Shown: positions 41,261 to 50,790, counted from the first letter of the stretch. The stretch: 64,000 nt of DNA from Microbulbifer sp. TB1203 (GCF_030997045.1 NZ_CP116899.1:372001-436000); one strand, 5' to 3'. Made by a program: numbers and translations. Notes: generated by a model not told the origin, from the sequence alone.

Positions 41261-41593
41261 ATGGACACACTGGAGAACATCAAGCAGCAGATAGCCGACA
41301 ACGCGATCCTGCTCTATATGAAAGGCAGCCCCAACGCACCCCAGTGCGGCTTTTCCATGCGTGCCTCCCAGGCACTGATGGCCTGCGGCAAACGCTTTGC
41401 CTATGTGGACGTGCTGTCCAATCCGGATATCCGCACCGAGCTGCCGAAATACGCCAACTGGCCGACCTTCCCGCAGCTGTGGGTCAAGGGAGAGCTGGTC
41501 GGTGGCTGCGACATCATTATGGAAATGTACGAAAACGGCGAGCTGAAGACCCTGGTGGAAGAAGCCTCTGCCGAGAGCGAAGGCGGGGAATAG
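41261..41593 (+). CDS. grxD: monothiol glutaredoxin, Grx4 type
   Basis: 110 residues with the CGFS active site (Cys29 in APQCGFSMRA), the cis-Pro region NWPTFPQLWV and glutathione-binding GGCDIIMEMYENGEL. Grx4 proteins bind a 2Fe-2S cluster as dimers and deliver it, often with BolA. The ATG at 41261 is preferred to a TTG 12 bases earlier. It stands alone before a strong terminator. The iron-related bfr gene lies beyond, facing it. Confidence 0.95.
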   Translation: MDTLENIKQQIADNAILLYMKGSPNAPQCGFSMRASQALMACGKRFAYVDVLSNPDIRTELPKYANWPTFPQLWVKGELVGGCDIIMEMYENGELKTLVEEASAESEGGE

Positions 41594-41611
41594 GTTTTTT
41601 TCCTCTTTGCC

Positions 41612-41653
41612 CAAACAAAAAAGCCGCGGTGGTTACCGCGGCTTTTTTGTTTG
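41612..41653. terminator. bidirectional rho-independent terminator between grxD and bfr
   Basis: aaaaaagccgcggt pairs with accgcggctttttt around a short loop, giving A/T runs on both sides, so it can serve both converging genes. Confidence 0.9.
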
Positions 41654-41727
41654 GGGATGACTGTGGACATCCTGTTTCAATCAAGCGCTCACTGGTTCGT
41701 CATCCCGCCCGTCGGTTGTGCTCGGGA

Positions 41728-42204
41728 TTACTCCCCGGTTTCCATCTGAGATTGCAGGTAGTTCCGCAGGCCGACTTTGTCGACCAGGTCCAGCTGGGTC
41801 TCCAGCCAGTCCACGTGTTCCTCCTCGGATTCGAGGATTTTTTCCAGTAGTTCCCGGCTGCCGTAATCGCGCACTGATTCGCAGTGAGCAATGGCGTCGC
41901 GCAGATCGGGGATGGCCTTGGATTCCAGCTTCAGGTCGCACTTGAGCATTTCCACGGTGTCTTCCCCGATGAGCAGCTTACCCAGGTGCTGTAGATTGGG
42001 AATACCTTCGAGAAACAGAATCCGCTCGATCAGCCAGTCGGCGTGTTTCATCTCGTCGATGGATTCGTGGTATTCCTTTTCCGCCAGCTCTTTCAGTCCC
42101 CAGTTTTTGTACATGCGGGCGTGCAGGAAGTACTGGTTGATGGCCACCAGTTCGTTGCCCAGTGCTTTGTTTAAATGTTCGATAACTTTGGGATCGCCTT
42201 TCAT
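41728..42204 (-). CDS. bfr: bacterioferritin
   Basis: 158 residues, the usual length. Stores iron in a 24-subunit shell with haem. The ferroxidase ligands appear in GNELVAINQYF (Glu18), EYHESIDEMKHAD (Glu51 and His54, with Met52 as haem ligand), Glu near 94 (LKLESKAI) and ESEEEHVDWLETQ (Glu127, His130). The N-terminus MKGDPKVIEHLN is standard. A weak Fur-like sequence (cgagaatgattccc, 42424-42437) lies about 220 bases upstream; I do not call it a site. Confidence 0.97.
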   Translation of the reverse strand: MKGDPKVIEHLNKALGNELVAINQYFLHARMYKNWGLKELAEKEYHESIDEMKHADWLIERILFLEGIPNLQHLGKLLIGEDTVEMLKCDLKLESKAIPDLRDAIAHCESVRDYGSRELLEKILESEEEHVDWLETQLDLVDKVGLRNYLQSQMETGE

Positions 42205-42482
42205 AGCTTTTGCTCCTGTGGCCCTGATGAGACTGAATGGATGTTCAGGATATTCCTATTTGTTAGATTAAGCCGCAGTCGTTTTGCTACCTATATTGTA
42301 GAGTCGCCGCCGCTATGCCGGTGGAGTTTGCGTCTCCGGCTGGGGCAAGTCAAGAAAAAGGCGAGTTTTGTTTGTGTGCGGAAAAACCAGGGAAATTAAG
42401 GGGAATTCGGCAGAAAATTACAACGAGAATGATTCCCTTTTAGATTGTTTCCTGCGGATGAAAAAGACCTGTCCAATGGTGT

Positions 42483-43811
42483 TCAGGGAAGGTTGATCCG
42501 CTGGCGGATTCCTGAGATTTTCTTTTGGATAATTTCCCGATCGAACCGGTCTTCGATAAATTTTTCGCAGTCTTCTTCCAGGCGGTCGGTATATCTTCTC
42601 AGCGCGTGCCTGTCTTCCGTGCGGGTGCAGACTTCCGTGAGATCGAGCAGTGTATTCAGCAAGTGGTGCATGACTACACCGCTTTGGCGGCCGTATTCGC
42701 GGACTTCATCGAAAGCCGCTTGCAGCAATTCGGCGAAATCCAGCTCGACGGTTACCAGGCGCAGCTCACCGCCGTCATCGTGAAAACAGATGGGCAGTTG
42801 CGGTCTCTGCAGCACCTTGCCGATACCGTCCACCAGGCGATCGATGCAGGCGTAGGCGGTGTAGGGGTCGTTGATACCCGGGGACAGGGCGCGCACCGCA
42901 ATCTGTGCCAGTTGGTGAATGGAGAAGACGACGTCCTGCCCTGCGGTGGGCTGGTGACCGGTGCCGATGGCGCCGGCGACACTCTTGCTGATGGTGTCGC
43001 TGTCCAGGTGCCGTGGCGGCTGGAATACGCTTGCCACCAGCGCCCAGGAATTGAGGTAGCTGCCCGGGTGGCACTCCAGGCGGACACAGCAGTCGTGCTC
43101 GCTTGCCCAGCGGATCAGTTTTTCGCGGTCGATGGTCTGTACATAGCCGCTCTTGGCACTAAAGACGCTGAGCCGGTCTTCGCCCAGGGGCAGGCGATCG
43201 GTGTCGCAGCGCTCGGCACCTTGGCCGAAGTAGTCGTGTGCACTGGGGTAGAGGCGGTCGATGGCATCGCTGAACTCGCGGTTGATGTGAAAGGTGACGT
43301 TGTCCACCTGGATGGACTGCGCCATGTTGTGGATGAAATAGATCAGGAAGGCGATGCTGACCAGGGCCAGCAGCACTGCGGTGTGTACCGCCAGGCCGAG
43401 GTTGGTGGTGGAGTCAGTCTGGGCGTCGATGCCGCGCATCGTCACCAGTGCGTACACAAAAGTGGAGAGGAATATCCCGAGGGTATATTGGGTGCCGCGG
43501 TCGCGCATAAAGTTGCGCACCAGTCCCGGGCCGAACTGGTTGGAGGCCAGGGTGAGGGCCACGATGGTGATGGAAAATACGGTGCCGGTCACGGTGATGG
43601 TGGAGCCGGCGATCATGGCCAGCAGCGAGCGGGCGCTGTCCGGGTCCTGCAGGTGCATCCAGCTCATTCCCGGCAGGCCGGCGGGCCCCGCGACCTGGTC
43701 CACCAGCTGCATGCCCTGGGACAGGGCGATGGCGGCGAGCGCCATCACCGCCGGCACCAGCCAGAAGCTGGAACGCAGGCGTTCGCCGAGATGCTGCAGA
43801 TACTGTTTCAT
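42483..43811 (-). CDS. DUF2254 family membrane protein
   Basis: 442 residues. About four membrane helices occupy the first 190 residues (FWLVPAVMALAAIALSQ, ITVTGTVFSITIVALTLASN, LGIFLSTFVYALVTM and VLLALVSIAFLIYFIHNMA), followed by a soluble domain with ALSPGINDPYTAYACIDRL, a conserved DUF2254 stretch. The function of the family is unknown. It is monocistronic, between bfr and bfd. Confidence 0.88.
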   Translation of the reverse strand: MKQYLQHLGERLRSSFWLVPAVMALAAIALSQGMQLVDQVAGPAGLPGMSWMHLQDPDSARSLLAMIAGSTITVTGTVFSITIVALTLASNQFGPGLVRNFMRDRGTQYTLGIFLSTFVYALVTMRGIDAQTDSTTNLGLAVHTAVLLALVSIAFLIYFIHNMAQSIQVDNVTFHINREFSDAIDRLYPSAHDYFGQGAERCDTDRLPLGEDRLSVFSAKSGYVQTIDREKLIRWASEHDCCVRLECHPGSYLNSWALVASVFQPPRHLDSDTISKSVAGAIGTGHQPTAGQDVVFSIHQLAQIAVRALSPGINDPYTAYACIDRLVDGIGKVLQRPQLPICFHDDGGELRLVTVELDFAELLQAAFDEVREYGRQSGVVMHHLLNTLLDLTEVCTRTEDRHALRRYTDRLEEDCEKFIEDRFDREIIQKKISGIRQRINLP

Positions 43812-43949
43812 GGGCCGGCCGGCAGTCGAGGGAAGTGTTCCGCTAAAGATAGGACAGGCGGGCAGTTACGCCAGGGCGTGAGGGCCTGTGTTGCCGGTTG
43901 GCTGTAGGAGTATTTGGGAGGAGGGGCGGCTCGAGGGCTCCGGGCTAGG

Positions 43950-44162
43950 TCAGCCGGCGGAATAGAAGAGTCCGTTGTTGCCCGCGGCCACCATGCCGCC
44001 GCTCATGGTCTCGTCGATGATTTCCTGGGTCAGCTCCGCACAGCGGCCGCACTGGGAGGACACGCCCAACTGGCGGCGCAGGGCCTTGACGGACGTGGAG
44101 CCGTCGTAGACCGCTTCCTTGATCTGGCGGTCGGTAATGCCTTTACAGATACATACGTACAT
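43950..44162 (-). CDS. bfd: bacterioferritin-associated ferredoxin
   Basis: 70 residues with the BFD 2Fe-2S motif, cysteines in MYVCICKGIT and SQCGRCAE (C-x-C ... C-x2-C). Bfd reduces the haem of bacterioferritin to release stored iron. The ATG at 44162 starts the family's standard MYVC; a longer frame is not used. A Fur-box-like site lies 63 bases upstream, consistent with iron-starvation induction. bfr is nearby but separated by the DUF2254 gene. Confidence 0.93.
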   Translation of the reverse strand: MYVCICKGITDRQIKEAVYDGSTSVKALRRQLGVSSQCGRCAELTQEIIDETMSGGMVAAGNNGLFYSAG

Positions 44163-44495
44163 CGTCGATAAGCCCTGGCGCAAATTTTGCTCTAAAACTG
44201 AATCTGCGAAGATCGTATTGCAAGTGAGAATGAGTGTCAATAAGATTCTGTGTCTGGCCAGTTTTTATACTAGATCAAGGTCGTCCCGGTTGGGAGAGCA
44301 AGGTGTGACCGAAAGAAGAAGAAAGGTCAATCTCTCATCTATCGAAGCCATATAAAAAATTAATGGGACTGAAAGGGGCGCCTGTGTATCATAGCGGGCC
44401 ACTATCAAATCTGATTCAATTTATAGCGATTGCATATAAATTGACCACATTGTCGTTTCAATTTACTAACCCATCATCGGAATGAGGAGGTTCTC
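44163..44495. other. intergenic region between bfd and the peroxiredoxin gene
   Basis: Divergent promoters are expected. Apart from the Fur-like site, an AT-rich stretch around 44400-44465 (aatttatagcgattgcatat) precedes the peroxiredoxin gene and might bind OxyR, but I could not align a full OxyR site. Confidence 0.4.
44225..44239 (-). promoter_or_regulatory. Fur-box-like site upstream of bfd
   Basis: tgagaatgagtgtca matches 11 of 14 positions of the 7-1-7 Fur consensus and lies 63 bases before the bfd start, a normal operator position. Confidence 0.5.
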
Positions 44496-45098
44496 ATGGC
44501 TGTACTGGTAGGCAAACCAGCACCGAATTTCACAGCTGCAGCGGTACTGGGCAACGGCGAAATCGTCGACACCTTTACCCTGAGCGAAGCCATCAAAGGC
44601 AAGAAGGCGGTAGTTTTCTTCTACCCGCTGGATTTCACTTTCGTGTGCCCGTCCGAGCTGATCGCTTTTGATCACCGCTACTCGGAGTTCCAGAAGCGCG
44701 GTGTGGAGGTAATCGGCGTATCCATCGATTCCCAGTTCTCCCACAATGCCTGGCGTAACACTTCCGTCAACGACGGCGGCATCGGCCCGGTGAAATACAC
44801 CCTGGTGGCCGATACCAAGCACGAGATCTGCCAGGCCTATGACGTCGAGTCTGAAGGCGGTGTGGCCTTCCGCGGCTCCTTCCTGATCGACGAACAGGGC
44901 GTGGTGCGCCACCAGGTGGTTAACGACCTGCCGCTGGGCCGCAACGTCGACGAGATGCTGCGCATGGTCGACGCGCTGACTTTCCACCAGGAGCATGGCG
45001 AAGTCTGCCCGGCCGGCTGGCAGGAAGGCGACAAGGGCATGAGCGCCTCTCCGGAAGGTGTGGCCGCCTACCTGAGCGAGCACGCTGAGAAGCTGTAA
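44496..45098 (+). CDS. typical 2-Cys peroxiredoxin (AhpC/Prx family)
   Basis: 200 residues. Reduces hydrogen and organic peroxides. The peroxidatic Cys51 is in FTFVCPSELIAF and the resolving Cys171 in HGEVCPAGW. A very strong ribosome binding site, GAGGAGG, lies 6 bases before the ATG, suggesting abundant expression. No ahpF is adjacent, so thioredoxin or another reductase is the likely electron donor. A rho-independent terminator follows. Confidence 0.95.
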   Translation: MAVLVGKPAPNFTAAAVLGNGEIVDTFTLSEAIKGKKAVVFFYPLDFTFVCPSELIAFDHRYSEFQKRGVEVIGVSIDSQFSHNAWRNTSVNDGGIGPVKYTLVADTKHEICQAYDVESEGGVAFRGSFLIDEQGVVRHQVVNDLPLGRNVDEMLRMVDALTFHQEHGEVCPAGWQEGDKGMSASPEGVAAYLSEHAEKL

Positions 45099-45140
45099 GC
45101 ATCAACGGAAATCCCCGTTTAATGCTGATTTGATGCTGGG

Positions 45141-45163
45141 AAGCCGCCTTCGGGCGGCTTTTT
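45141..45163 (+). terminator. rho-independent terminator of the peroxiredoxin gene
   Basis: aagccgcc-ttcg-ggcggctt closes a tight UUCG-type hairpin followed by a T run, 42 bases after the stop. Confidence 0.9.
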
Positions 45164-45390
45164 AATAGGTGTCATTCTGGCCTTGCCGTCACCCCTATGC
45201 CCTGCTGGTCTCCGGCCGCCGAGGCATTCCGATCTACATATCCGCCGATATGTCCCCGGCACGCGCTCATTGAGCTACAATGCCCCGCTTTGTCCGGCCA
45301 GTCGGCCTTGGGAGAGAATTTTTCCGCAGGCTGCTAGTCTTAAACACAGATTTTAGATTTACACCCTGCCGCGGCGGCTCGAAGTACGGC

Positions 45391-46584
45391 ATGAAATTTC
45401 TGTCTTTATGGTCCTCTTTTTTCCCTCGGCGTCGGCGCAGTGCGCTGCGTTGCCTGCTGGCGGCACTCTGTGGTGCCTGGCTGCCGGTATGCGCTGCGGG
45501 TGATATAGACGCCAGTGCCAGGGATTTCGACCGCTATTTCCATCAATTGCTGAAAAAGCAGAATATCCCCGGAGCCGCCTATGTGATTGTGGACGGCGAC
45601 CGGGTGGTGGCCATGAACACCTACGGCGTGCGGGTCAAGGGCAAGAGAGCCCGGGTGAACCGCAACACGGTGTTCCGCCTGGCCTCGGTATCCAAGACCT
45701 TCGCCGGCAGCATGGCCGCGGTGTTGGAGCACGAGAAGAAATTCAGCTGGGGTGACCGGGTGGTGCGCTATGTACCCGAGCTCAGCTTCAAGACCCCCGC
45801 GCTGTCCCGCCAGCTGCAGGTGCAGCATCTGCTCAGCCACTCATCCGGGCTGACCCCCAACGCCTACGACAACTACCTGGAAGACAACAAGCCGCTGTCC
45901 AAGATCCTGCCCCAATTCGCCAATATCGATCCGCGCTGCAAGCCGGGCAACTGCTACGGCTACCAGAATGTGTTGTTCAGCCTGATCGAGGACGTGATCT
46001 ACAAGGCCACCGGGGTCACCTACGAGCGCCAGTTGAAAGAGCGTTTCTTTGTTCCGCTGAAGATGAAAAATGCTTCTCTGGGCTGGGAGAGCTTCATGGC
46101 CTCCGACAACCGCGCCGCCCCCCACGTGCAGACCGGTCGTGGCTGGAGTCCGGTGACCGTGAGAAAGGAGTACTACCTGGCGGCGCCGGCGGCGGGGGTC
46201 AATGCCAGCATCGCGGATATGGCGCAGTGGCTGAAGGCGCAGATGGGCTACTACCCCAAGGTGCTGTCGCCGGAGGTGATCCAGGACATCACCACCGAGC
46301 GGGTGGAGACCCAGCGGCATATGCGCCACCGTATCTGGCGCGACTACCTCACCCACGCCGGCTATGGCCTGGGCTGGCGCCTGTATACCATAGGCAACGA
46401 CCGCATTATCTACCACGGCGGCTGGGTGGCCGGCTTCCGTGCCGCGGTGGCTTATTCGGAGAAGCAGAAGATCGGCATCGTCATCCTGATGAACGCGGAA
46501 TCCCAGGTAATCGCCGACCTCACCGCCAATTTCGTGATTGATATCACCGGCAACGGCGCCCTCTCCACCGCCATGACCCGATAG
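45391..46584 (+). CDS. beta-lactamase family serine hydrolase (class C/esterase-like), exported
   Basis: 397 residues with a signal peptide that begins with an Arg run (FFPRRRRSALRCLLAALCGA, cleavage near CAA-GD). The Ser-x-x-Lys motif is SVSK (Ser99, Lys102), the Tyr motif YQN lies in NCYGYQNVLFS and the third motif is YHGGWVAG. Enzymes of this group include AmpC, EstB esterases and penicillin-recognising peptidases; real beta-lactam hydrolysis cannot be inferred. The ATG at 45391 gives a usable signal. htpG follows 107 bases downstream. Confidence 0.88.
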   Translation: MKFLSLWSSFFPRRRRSALRCLLAALCGAWLPVCAAGDIDASARDFDRYFHQLLKKQNIPGAAYVIVDGDRVVAMNTYGVRVKGKRARVNRNTVFRLASVSKTFAGSMAAVLEHEKKFSWGDRVVRYVPELSFKTPALSRQLQVQHLLSHSSGLTPNAYDNYLEDNKPLSKILPQFANIDPRCKPGNCYGYQNVLFSLIEDVIYKATGVTYERQLKERFFVPLKMKNASLGWESFMASDNRAAPHVQTGRGWSPVTVRKEYYLAAPAAGVNASIADMAQWLKAQMGYYPKVLSPEVIQDITTERVETQRHMRHRIWRDYLTHAGYGLGWRLYTIGNDRIIYHGGWVAGFRAAVAYSEKQKIGIVILMNAESQVIADLTANFVIDITGNGALSTAMTR

Positions 46585-46691
46585 AGGCAAACGCAGGATT
46601 TGCCCCCGCGTGTCCGGTCCGCCCTTGAAACCGGAAACCCTGTCCCAATATTCCTCCTCGTTCTGATTCATCTGATCGGGGAGACCTATCC

Positions 46692-48608
46692 ATGACCGTT
46701 GAGGCCCAAAAAGAGCGCCACGGCTTCCAGACTGAAGCCAAGCAACTGCTGCACCTGATGATCCACTCGCTCTACTCCAACAAGGAGATATTCCTGCGCG
46801 AGCTGGTTTCCAACGCCTCCGACGCCGCCGACAAGCTGCGTTTCGAGGCCCTGTCCAAGCCGGAACTGCTGCAGGACGACCCCGATCTGCGCATCCGCAT
46901 CGAGTTTGACAGGGAAGAGGGCACCCTCACCATCACCGACAACGGCATCGGCATGAGCCGCGACGAGGTCATCGAGAACCTGGGCACCATCGCCCGCTCC
47001 GGCACCGCCAGCTTCCTGCAGAACCTCAGCGGTGACCAGAAGAAGGATGCGCACCTGATCGGCCAGTTCGGCGTGGGCTTCTATTCCGCGTTTATCGTCG
47101 CTGACAAGGTGGACGTCTTCACCCGTCGCGCCGGCCTTGAGGCCGATCAGGGCGTACACTGGGAATGCAGCGGCGAGGCCGAGTACAGTGTGGAAAACAT
47201 CGAGTGGCCGCAGCGCGGCACCCGTGTGGTACTGCACCTGAAAGAGGAGGCGAATGAGTTCGCCGACGGCTGGCGCCTGCGCTCCATCATCAAAAAATAC
47301 TCCGACCATATCGCCATCCCCGTGGAGATGCTGAAAGAAGCACCGGCGACCGAAGGTGAGGAAGAGGGTGAAGAGAAGAATGCGCCGGAATTCGAGGCGG
47401 TCAACGCCGCCCAGGCCCTGTGGACCCGCTCGCGCAGCGATATCAAGGCGGAGGAGTACAAGGAGTTCTACAAGCATATCTCCCACGATTTCGACGAGCC
47501 GCTCACCTGGAGCCACAACCGGGTGGAGGGCAAGCAGGATTACACCAGTCTGCTGTATATCCCCGCCCGCGCTCCCTTCGACCTCTACCAGCGCGACGCC
47601 GCCCGCGGTCTCAAGCTTTACGTGCAGCGTACCTTTATCATGGATGACGCCGAGCAGTTCCTGCCGCTCTACCTGCGCTTCGTCAAGGGCGTGCTGGACT
47701 CCAACGACCTGCCGTTGAATGTCTCCCGCGAGATACTGCAGAAGGATCGCAATACCGACGCCATCAAGGGCGCGCTCACCAAGCGCGTGCTGGATATGCT
47801 GGAAAAACTGGCGAAGAAGGATGCGGATCAGTATCAAAAATTCTGGGAGTTGTTCGGCAGTGTAATGAAAGAGGGGCCGGCGGAGGACTTCGCCAACCGG
47901 GAAAAGGTGGCCAAACTGCTGCGCTTTTCCACCACTCACACCGACGAGCCCAAACAGGATCAGTCCCTGGAAGATTATGTGGGCCGGATGAAAGACGGCC
48001 AGAAGCACATCTACTATGTGTGTGCCGACAACTTCGCCACCGCAAAATCCAGCCCCTACCTGGAAGTCTTCCGCAAGAAAGGCATCGAAGTGTTGCTGCT
48101 CACCGATCAGGTGGACGAGTGGTTCGTGGGGCATATGCATGAATTCGACGGCAAGCAGTTCCAGGACGTGGCCAAGGGCGCACTGGATCTGGGCGAAGCC
48201 GAGACCGAAGAGGACAAGGCCGAGCGCGAAAAAGTGGAGAAGGATGCCGGCGCGCTGGTGGAGCGGGTCAAGGGCGTGTTGGAAAACCGCGTGGAAGATG
48301 TGCGCGCCACCACCCGCCTGGTGGACTCCCCCGCCTGCCTGGTGGTGAGCGAACAGGATATGGGCCCGCAGATGCGCCGCATTCTCGAACAGGCCGGCCA
48401 GTCGCTGCCTGAGGCCAAGCCCATATTCGAGCTGAACCCCTCCCACCCGCTGGTGCAGCGCCTGGATCAAGAGGCCGATGAAGACCGCTTTGCGGATCTC
48501 ACCAACATCCTCATGGACCAGGCCAACCTGGCCGCCGGCAACCAGCTGGCCGATCCGGCGGACTATGTGCGTCGGCTCAATGCGCTGCTGCTGGAACTGA
48601 ACACCTAG
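46692..48608 (+). CDS. htpG: molecular chaperone HtpG (Hsp90)
   Basis: 638 residues, normal for the family. The GHKL ATPase domain shows LVSNASDAADKLRFEAL, ITDNGIGMSRDEVI and GQFGVGFYSAFIVADKV; the middle domain has the catalytic-loop region RTFIMDDAEQFLPLYLRFVK and NVSREILQKD. The C-terminal dimerisation domain is complete. The frame begins at ATG 46692 after a gggga sequence. I saw no sigma-32 promoter with certainty. A paired REP-like repeat lies 11 bases beyond the stop. Confidence 0.98.
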   Translation: MTVEAQKERHGFQTEAKQLLHLMIHSLYSNKEIFLRELVSNASDAADKLRFEALSKPELLQDDPDLRIRIEFDREEGTLTITDNGIGMSRDEVIENLGTIARSGTASFLQNLSGDQKKDAHLIGQFGVGFYSAFIVADKVDVFTRRAGLEADQGVHWECSGEAEYSVENIEWPQRGTRVVLHLKEEANEFADGWRLRSIIKKYSDHIAIPVEMLKEAPATEGEEEGEEKNAPEFEAVNAAQALWTRSRSDIKAEEYKEFYKHISHDFDEPLTWSHNRVEGKQDYTSLLYIPARAPFDLYQRDAARGLKLYVQRTFIMDDAEQFLPLYLRFVKGVLDSNDLPLNVSREILQKDRNTDAIKGALTKRVLDMLEKLAKKDADQYQKFWELFGSVMKEGPAEDFANREKVAKLLRFSTTHTDEPKQDQSLEDYVGRMKDGQKHIYYVCADNFATAKSSPYLEVFRKKGIEVLLLTDQVDEWFVGHMHEFDGKQFQDVAKGALDLGEAETEEDKAEREKVEKDAGALVERVKGVLENRVEDVRATTRLVDSPACLVVSEQDMGPQMRRILEQAGQSLPEAKPIFELNPSHPLVQRLDQEADEDRFADLTNILMDQANLAAGNQLADPADYVRRLNALLLELNT

Positions 48609-48619
48609 CTCGCTCCCCT

Positions 48620-48694
48620 GTAGGAGCGGCCCATGGCCGCGATCGGACTCGCCCGGTTGCCGGGATACTGATCGCGGCCATGGGTCGCTCCTAC
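48620..48694. repeat. paired gtaggagcgg-family inverted repeat after htpG
   Basis: Arms 48620-48644 and 48670-48694 are 25 bases with one mismatch (gtaggagcggcccatggccg and its complement) around a 25-base loop. Same family as 4239-4483, 51771-51810 and 55173-55245; probably aids transcript ending. Confidence 0.85.
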
Positions 48695-48813
48695 AACCTC
48701 TCAATCGCTCAATTTTTACGCGAACTGACCGAAACTCACATTTTTTTCCCGCTGTCATTGGGCTGGCCCGGCCCGCCCTCTATAATCCGCAAAACTCAAA
48801 ACAAACCAGATTT

Positions 48814-49854
48814 ATGACTTCTACGGAAACCAGCGAGTCCATTGCCATTGCCGTATTGGGCGGTGGCAGCTTCGGCACCGCGATCGCCAACATTGTCGCC
48901 GGTAACGGCCACGACACCCGCCAGTGGATGCGCGATCCGGAGCGCGCCGCGCGCTGCCGCGAACTGCGCGAAAACCAGTATTACCTGCCGGGAGTGCCGC
49001 TGCACCCGGAACTTCAGATTACCAGCGACCTGGAACAGGCGGTGCGCGGCTGCCGGATAGTGTTCGTGGCCATCCCCAGCAAATCCTTTCGCGAAGTGGT
49101 GCACTCGGTGGCGCCGCTGCTCGCCGCTGGTACCATGCTGATCTCCACCACCAAGGGTGTGGAGCACGGCAACTTCCACCTGATGAGCGATATCCTGCGG
49201 GAGGAGACCAGCGACATGCGCGTGGGGGTGCTCAGCGGGCCCAACTTCGCCAAGGAAATTGTCGAAGGGCATTACACCGCCACGGTGATTGCCAGCGAAG
49301 ATGAAGCGCTGTGCACCAGTATCCAGAAGGTGTTGCACTCGGAGACCTTCCGCATCTATTCCAGCAGCGATGTGTTCGGAGTCGAACTGGCTGGAGCGCT
49401 GAAAAATATCTACGCCATCGTCACCGGCATGGCCGCGGCGCTGGAGCGTGGGCAGAACACCATCAGCCTGCTGATCACCCGCGCACTGGCGGAGATGATG
49501 CGCTTTGCCGAGGCCGTGGGCGCGGATCCCATGACCTTTATCGGCCTCGCCGGTGTGGGCGACCTGATCCTGACGTGCTCCTCGGATCTCAGTCGCAACT
49601 ACCGGGTGGGCTACCTGGTGGGCAAGGGGCGCGCACTGGAAGAAGCGGTGGCGGAAATCGGCCAGGTGGCGGAAGGGGTCAACACCGTGCGCCTGATTAA
49701 ACACAAGGCGGACGAAATGGGCGTGTATATGCCCTTGGTTTCCGCGATTCACGCCATATTATTTGAAGAGCGCCCGATTCCGGAGGTAATTCGAGATTTG
49801 ATGTCGGGCGCGCAAACCTTCGACGTGGCCTACTCAGTCAAGGTTGAGAAATAG
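48814..49854 (+). CDS. gpsA: glycerol-3-phosphate dehydrogenase [NAD(P)+]
   Basis: 346 residues. Makes sn-glycerol 3-phosphate for phospholipids. The dinucleotide-binding IAVLGGGSFGTAIANIVAGN, the catalytic Lys region AGALKNIYAIVTGMAAAL and the substrate motif SSDLSRNYRVG are present. The ATG at 48814 is the natural start. A DUF4389 gene follows after 35 bases and sixA overlaps or nearly overlaps that one, so the three may form an operon. Confidence 0.97.
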   Translation: MTSTETSESIAIAVLGGGSFGTAIANIVAGNGHDTRQWMRDPERAARCRELRENQYYLPGVPLHPELQITSDLEQAVRGCRIVFVAIPSKSFREVVHSVAPLLAAGTMLISTTKGVEHGNFHLMSDILREETSDMRVGVLSGPNFAKEIVEGHYTATVIASEDEALCTSIQKVLHSETFRIYSSSDVFGVELAGALKNIYAIVTGMAAALERGQNTISLLITRALAEMMRFAEAVGADPMTFIGLAGVGDLILTCSSDLSRNYRVGYLVGKGRALEEAVAEIGQVAEGVNTVRLIKHKADEMGVYMPLVSAIHAILFEERPIPEVIRDLMSGAQTFDVAYSVKVEK

Positions 49855-49889
49855 GTAAAAAGTGCAAAAACCCTAATGGTGATCCACCC

Positions 49890-50306
49890 ATGAAGAATGA
49901 AGAACTGAAGCGGAACCTGACCTCCGGCAACCACTGGCTGCGCCTTCTGTATATGGTGCTCTTTGCAATACTGCTGGAAATCGCCGGCATTGTGATGCTC
50001 GCGGTGGTGGTACTGCAATTCCTGTTTTCGATCATTACCGGCGGCCCCAACGACAACCTCCGCCGCCTCGGCGACCAGATCGCCTCCTATATTTACCAGA
50101 CGCTGCAATTTCTGATCTACAACACCGAGGAAAAACCTTTTCCCTTCTCCGAATGGCCAGAGTCCGATATGGAGGACCTGTCCGGCTACGAGAGCGCCGA
50201 GGAAGTTGAGGCGGAAGTGGTCCCCGAACAGGGGAGGGAAGAGGAAGTCATAGAGCTGGGCTCCGAGGAAGCTGCGGAGACCGAAAAAGGCGGTGGCAAA
50301 GAGTAA
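49890..50306 (+). CDS. DUF4389 family membrane protein
   Basis: 138 residues. One long or two short membrane segments (about residues 18-50, LLYMVLFAILLEIAGIVMLAVV) are followed by FLFSIITGGPNDNLRRLGDQIASYIYQTLQFLIYNT, characteristic of DUF4389, and a strongly acidic tail rich in Glu. The function is unknown. It lies between gpsA and sixA in the same direction, the usual context for this small protein in related bacteria as I recall. Confidence 0.82.
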   Translation: MKNEELKRNLTSGNHWLRLLYMVLFAILLEIAGIVMLAVVVLQFLFSIITGGPNDNLRRLGDQIASYIYQTLQFLIYNTEEKPFPFSEWPESDMEDLSGYESAEEVEAEVVPEQGREEEVIELGSEEAAETEKGGGKE

Positions 50307-50334
50307 CATTCCCGCACCGGCCCGAGGAAAATCC

Positions 50335-50790
50335 GTGCAACTGCTGATCTTGCGCCACGGTGAAGCCGAGCCCATGGCTGCGGCGGCGGATGAATCCCGC
50401 CAACTGACCGAACGCGGCCGCACCCAGGTGTCCCGGATCTGCGAGTTGCGCGCAGAGGAGCTGGAGCAGGTGCGCGCCATCTGGGCCAGCCCTTTTGTGC
50501 GCACCCAGCAGACCGCGGAAATCGTTGCCGAATCGCTGGGACTGCCGGTGATCACCGAGCCGCTGTTGATCGGCGGCACCCCGCCCCAACGGGTTATCGA
50601 TGCCCTGGGCCAGGCGAAAAGCTTTCCGCTGCTATTGGTGAGCCACCAGCCGCTGGTGGGCAGGCTGGTCAACGGCCTGTGTGGCAGCGACAACGCCCAC
50701 TCCCTGGGTACCGCCAGCCTGGCCTGCCTGCAGGCGGAGGTGTGGGCCACGGGCTGCGCCGAGTTGGAGTGGCTGCAACACCCTGAATAA
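50335..50790 (+). CDS. sixA: phosphohistidine phosphatase SixA
   Basis: 151 residues. The histidine phosphatase RHG signature LLILRHGEAEP is at the N-terminus, with the second arginine in ASPFVRTQQTAEIV and the second catalytic His in LLLVSHQPLVGRLV. SixA removes phosphate from HPt domains or the PTSNtr protein NPr. The GTG at 50335 is preferred because GAGG precedes it at 7 bases and the family starts at this point; an earlier GTG at 50293 overlaps the DUF4389 gene. Confidence 0.88.
   Translation: MQLLILRHGEAEPMAAAADESRQLTERGRTQVSRICELRAEELEQVRAIWASPFVRTQQTAEIVAESLGLPVITEPLLIGGTPPQRVIDALGQAKSFPLLLVSHQPLVGRLVNGLCGSDNAHSLGTASLACLQAEVWATGCAELEWLQHPE

Noticed and set aside
42424..42437. Fur box for bfr
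   Set aside because: cgagaatgattccc matches only the left half of the consensus and lies about 220 bases from the bfr start.
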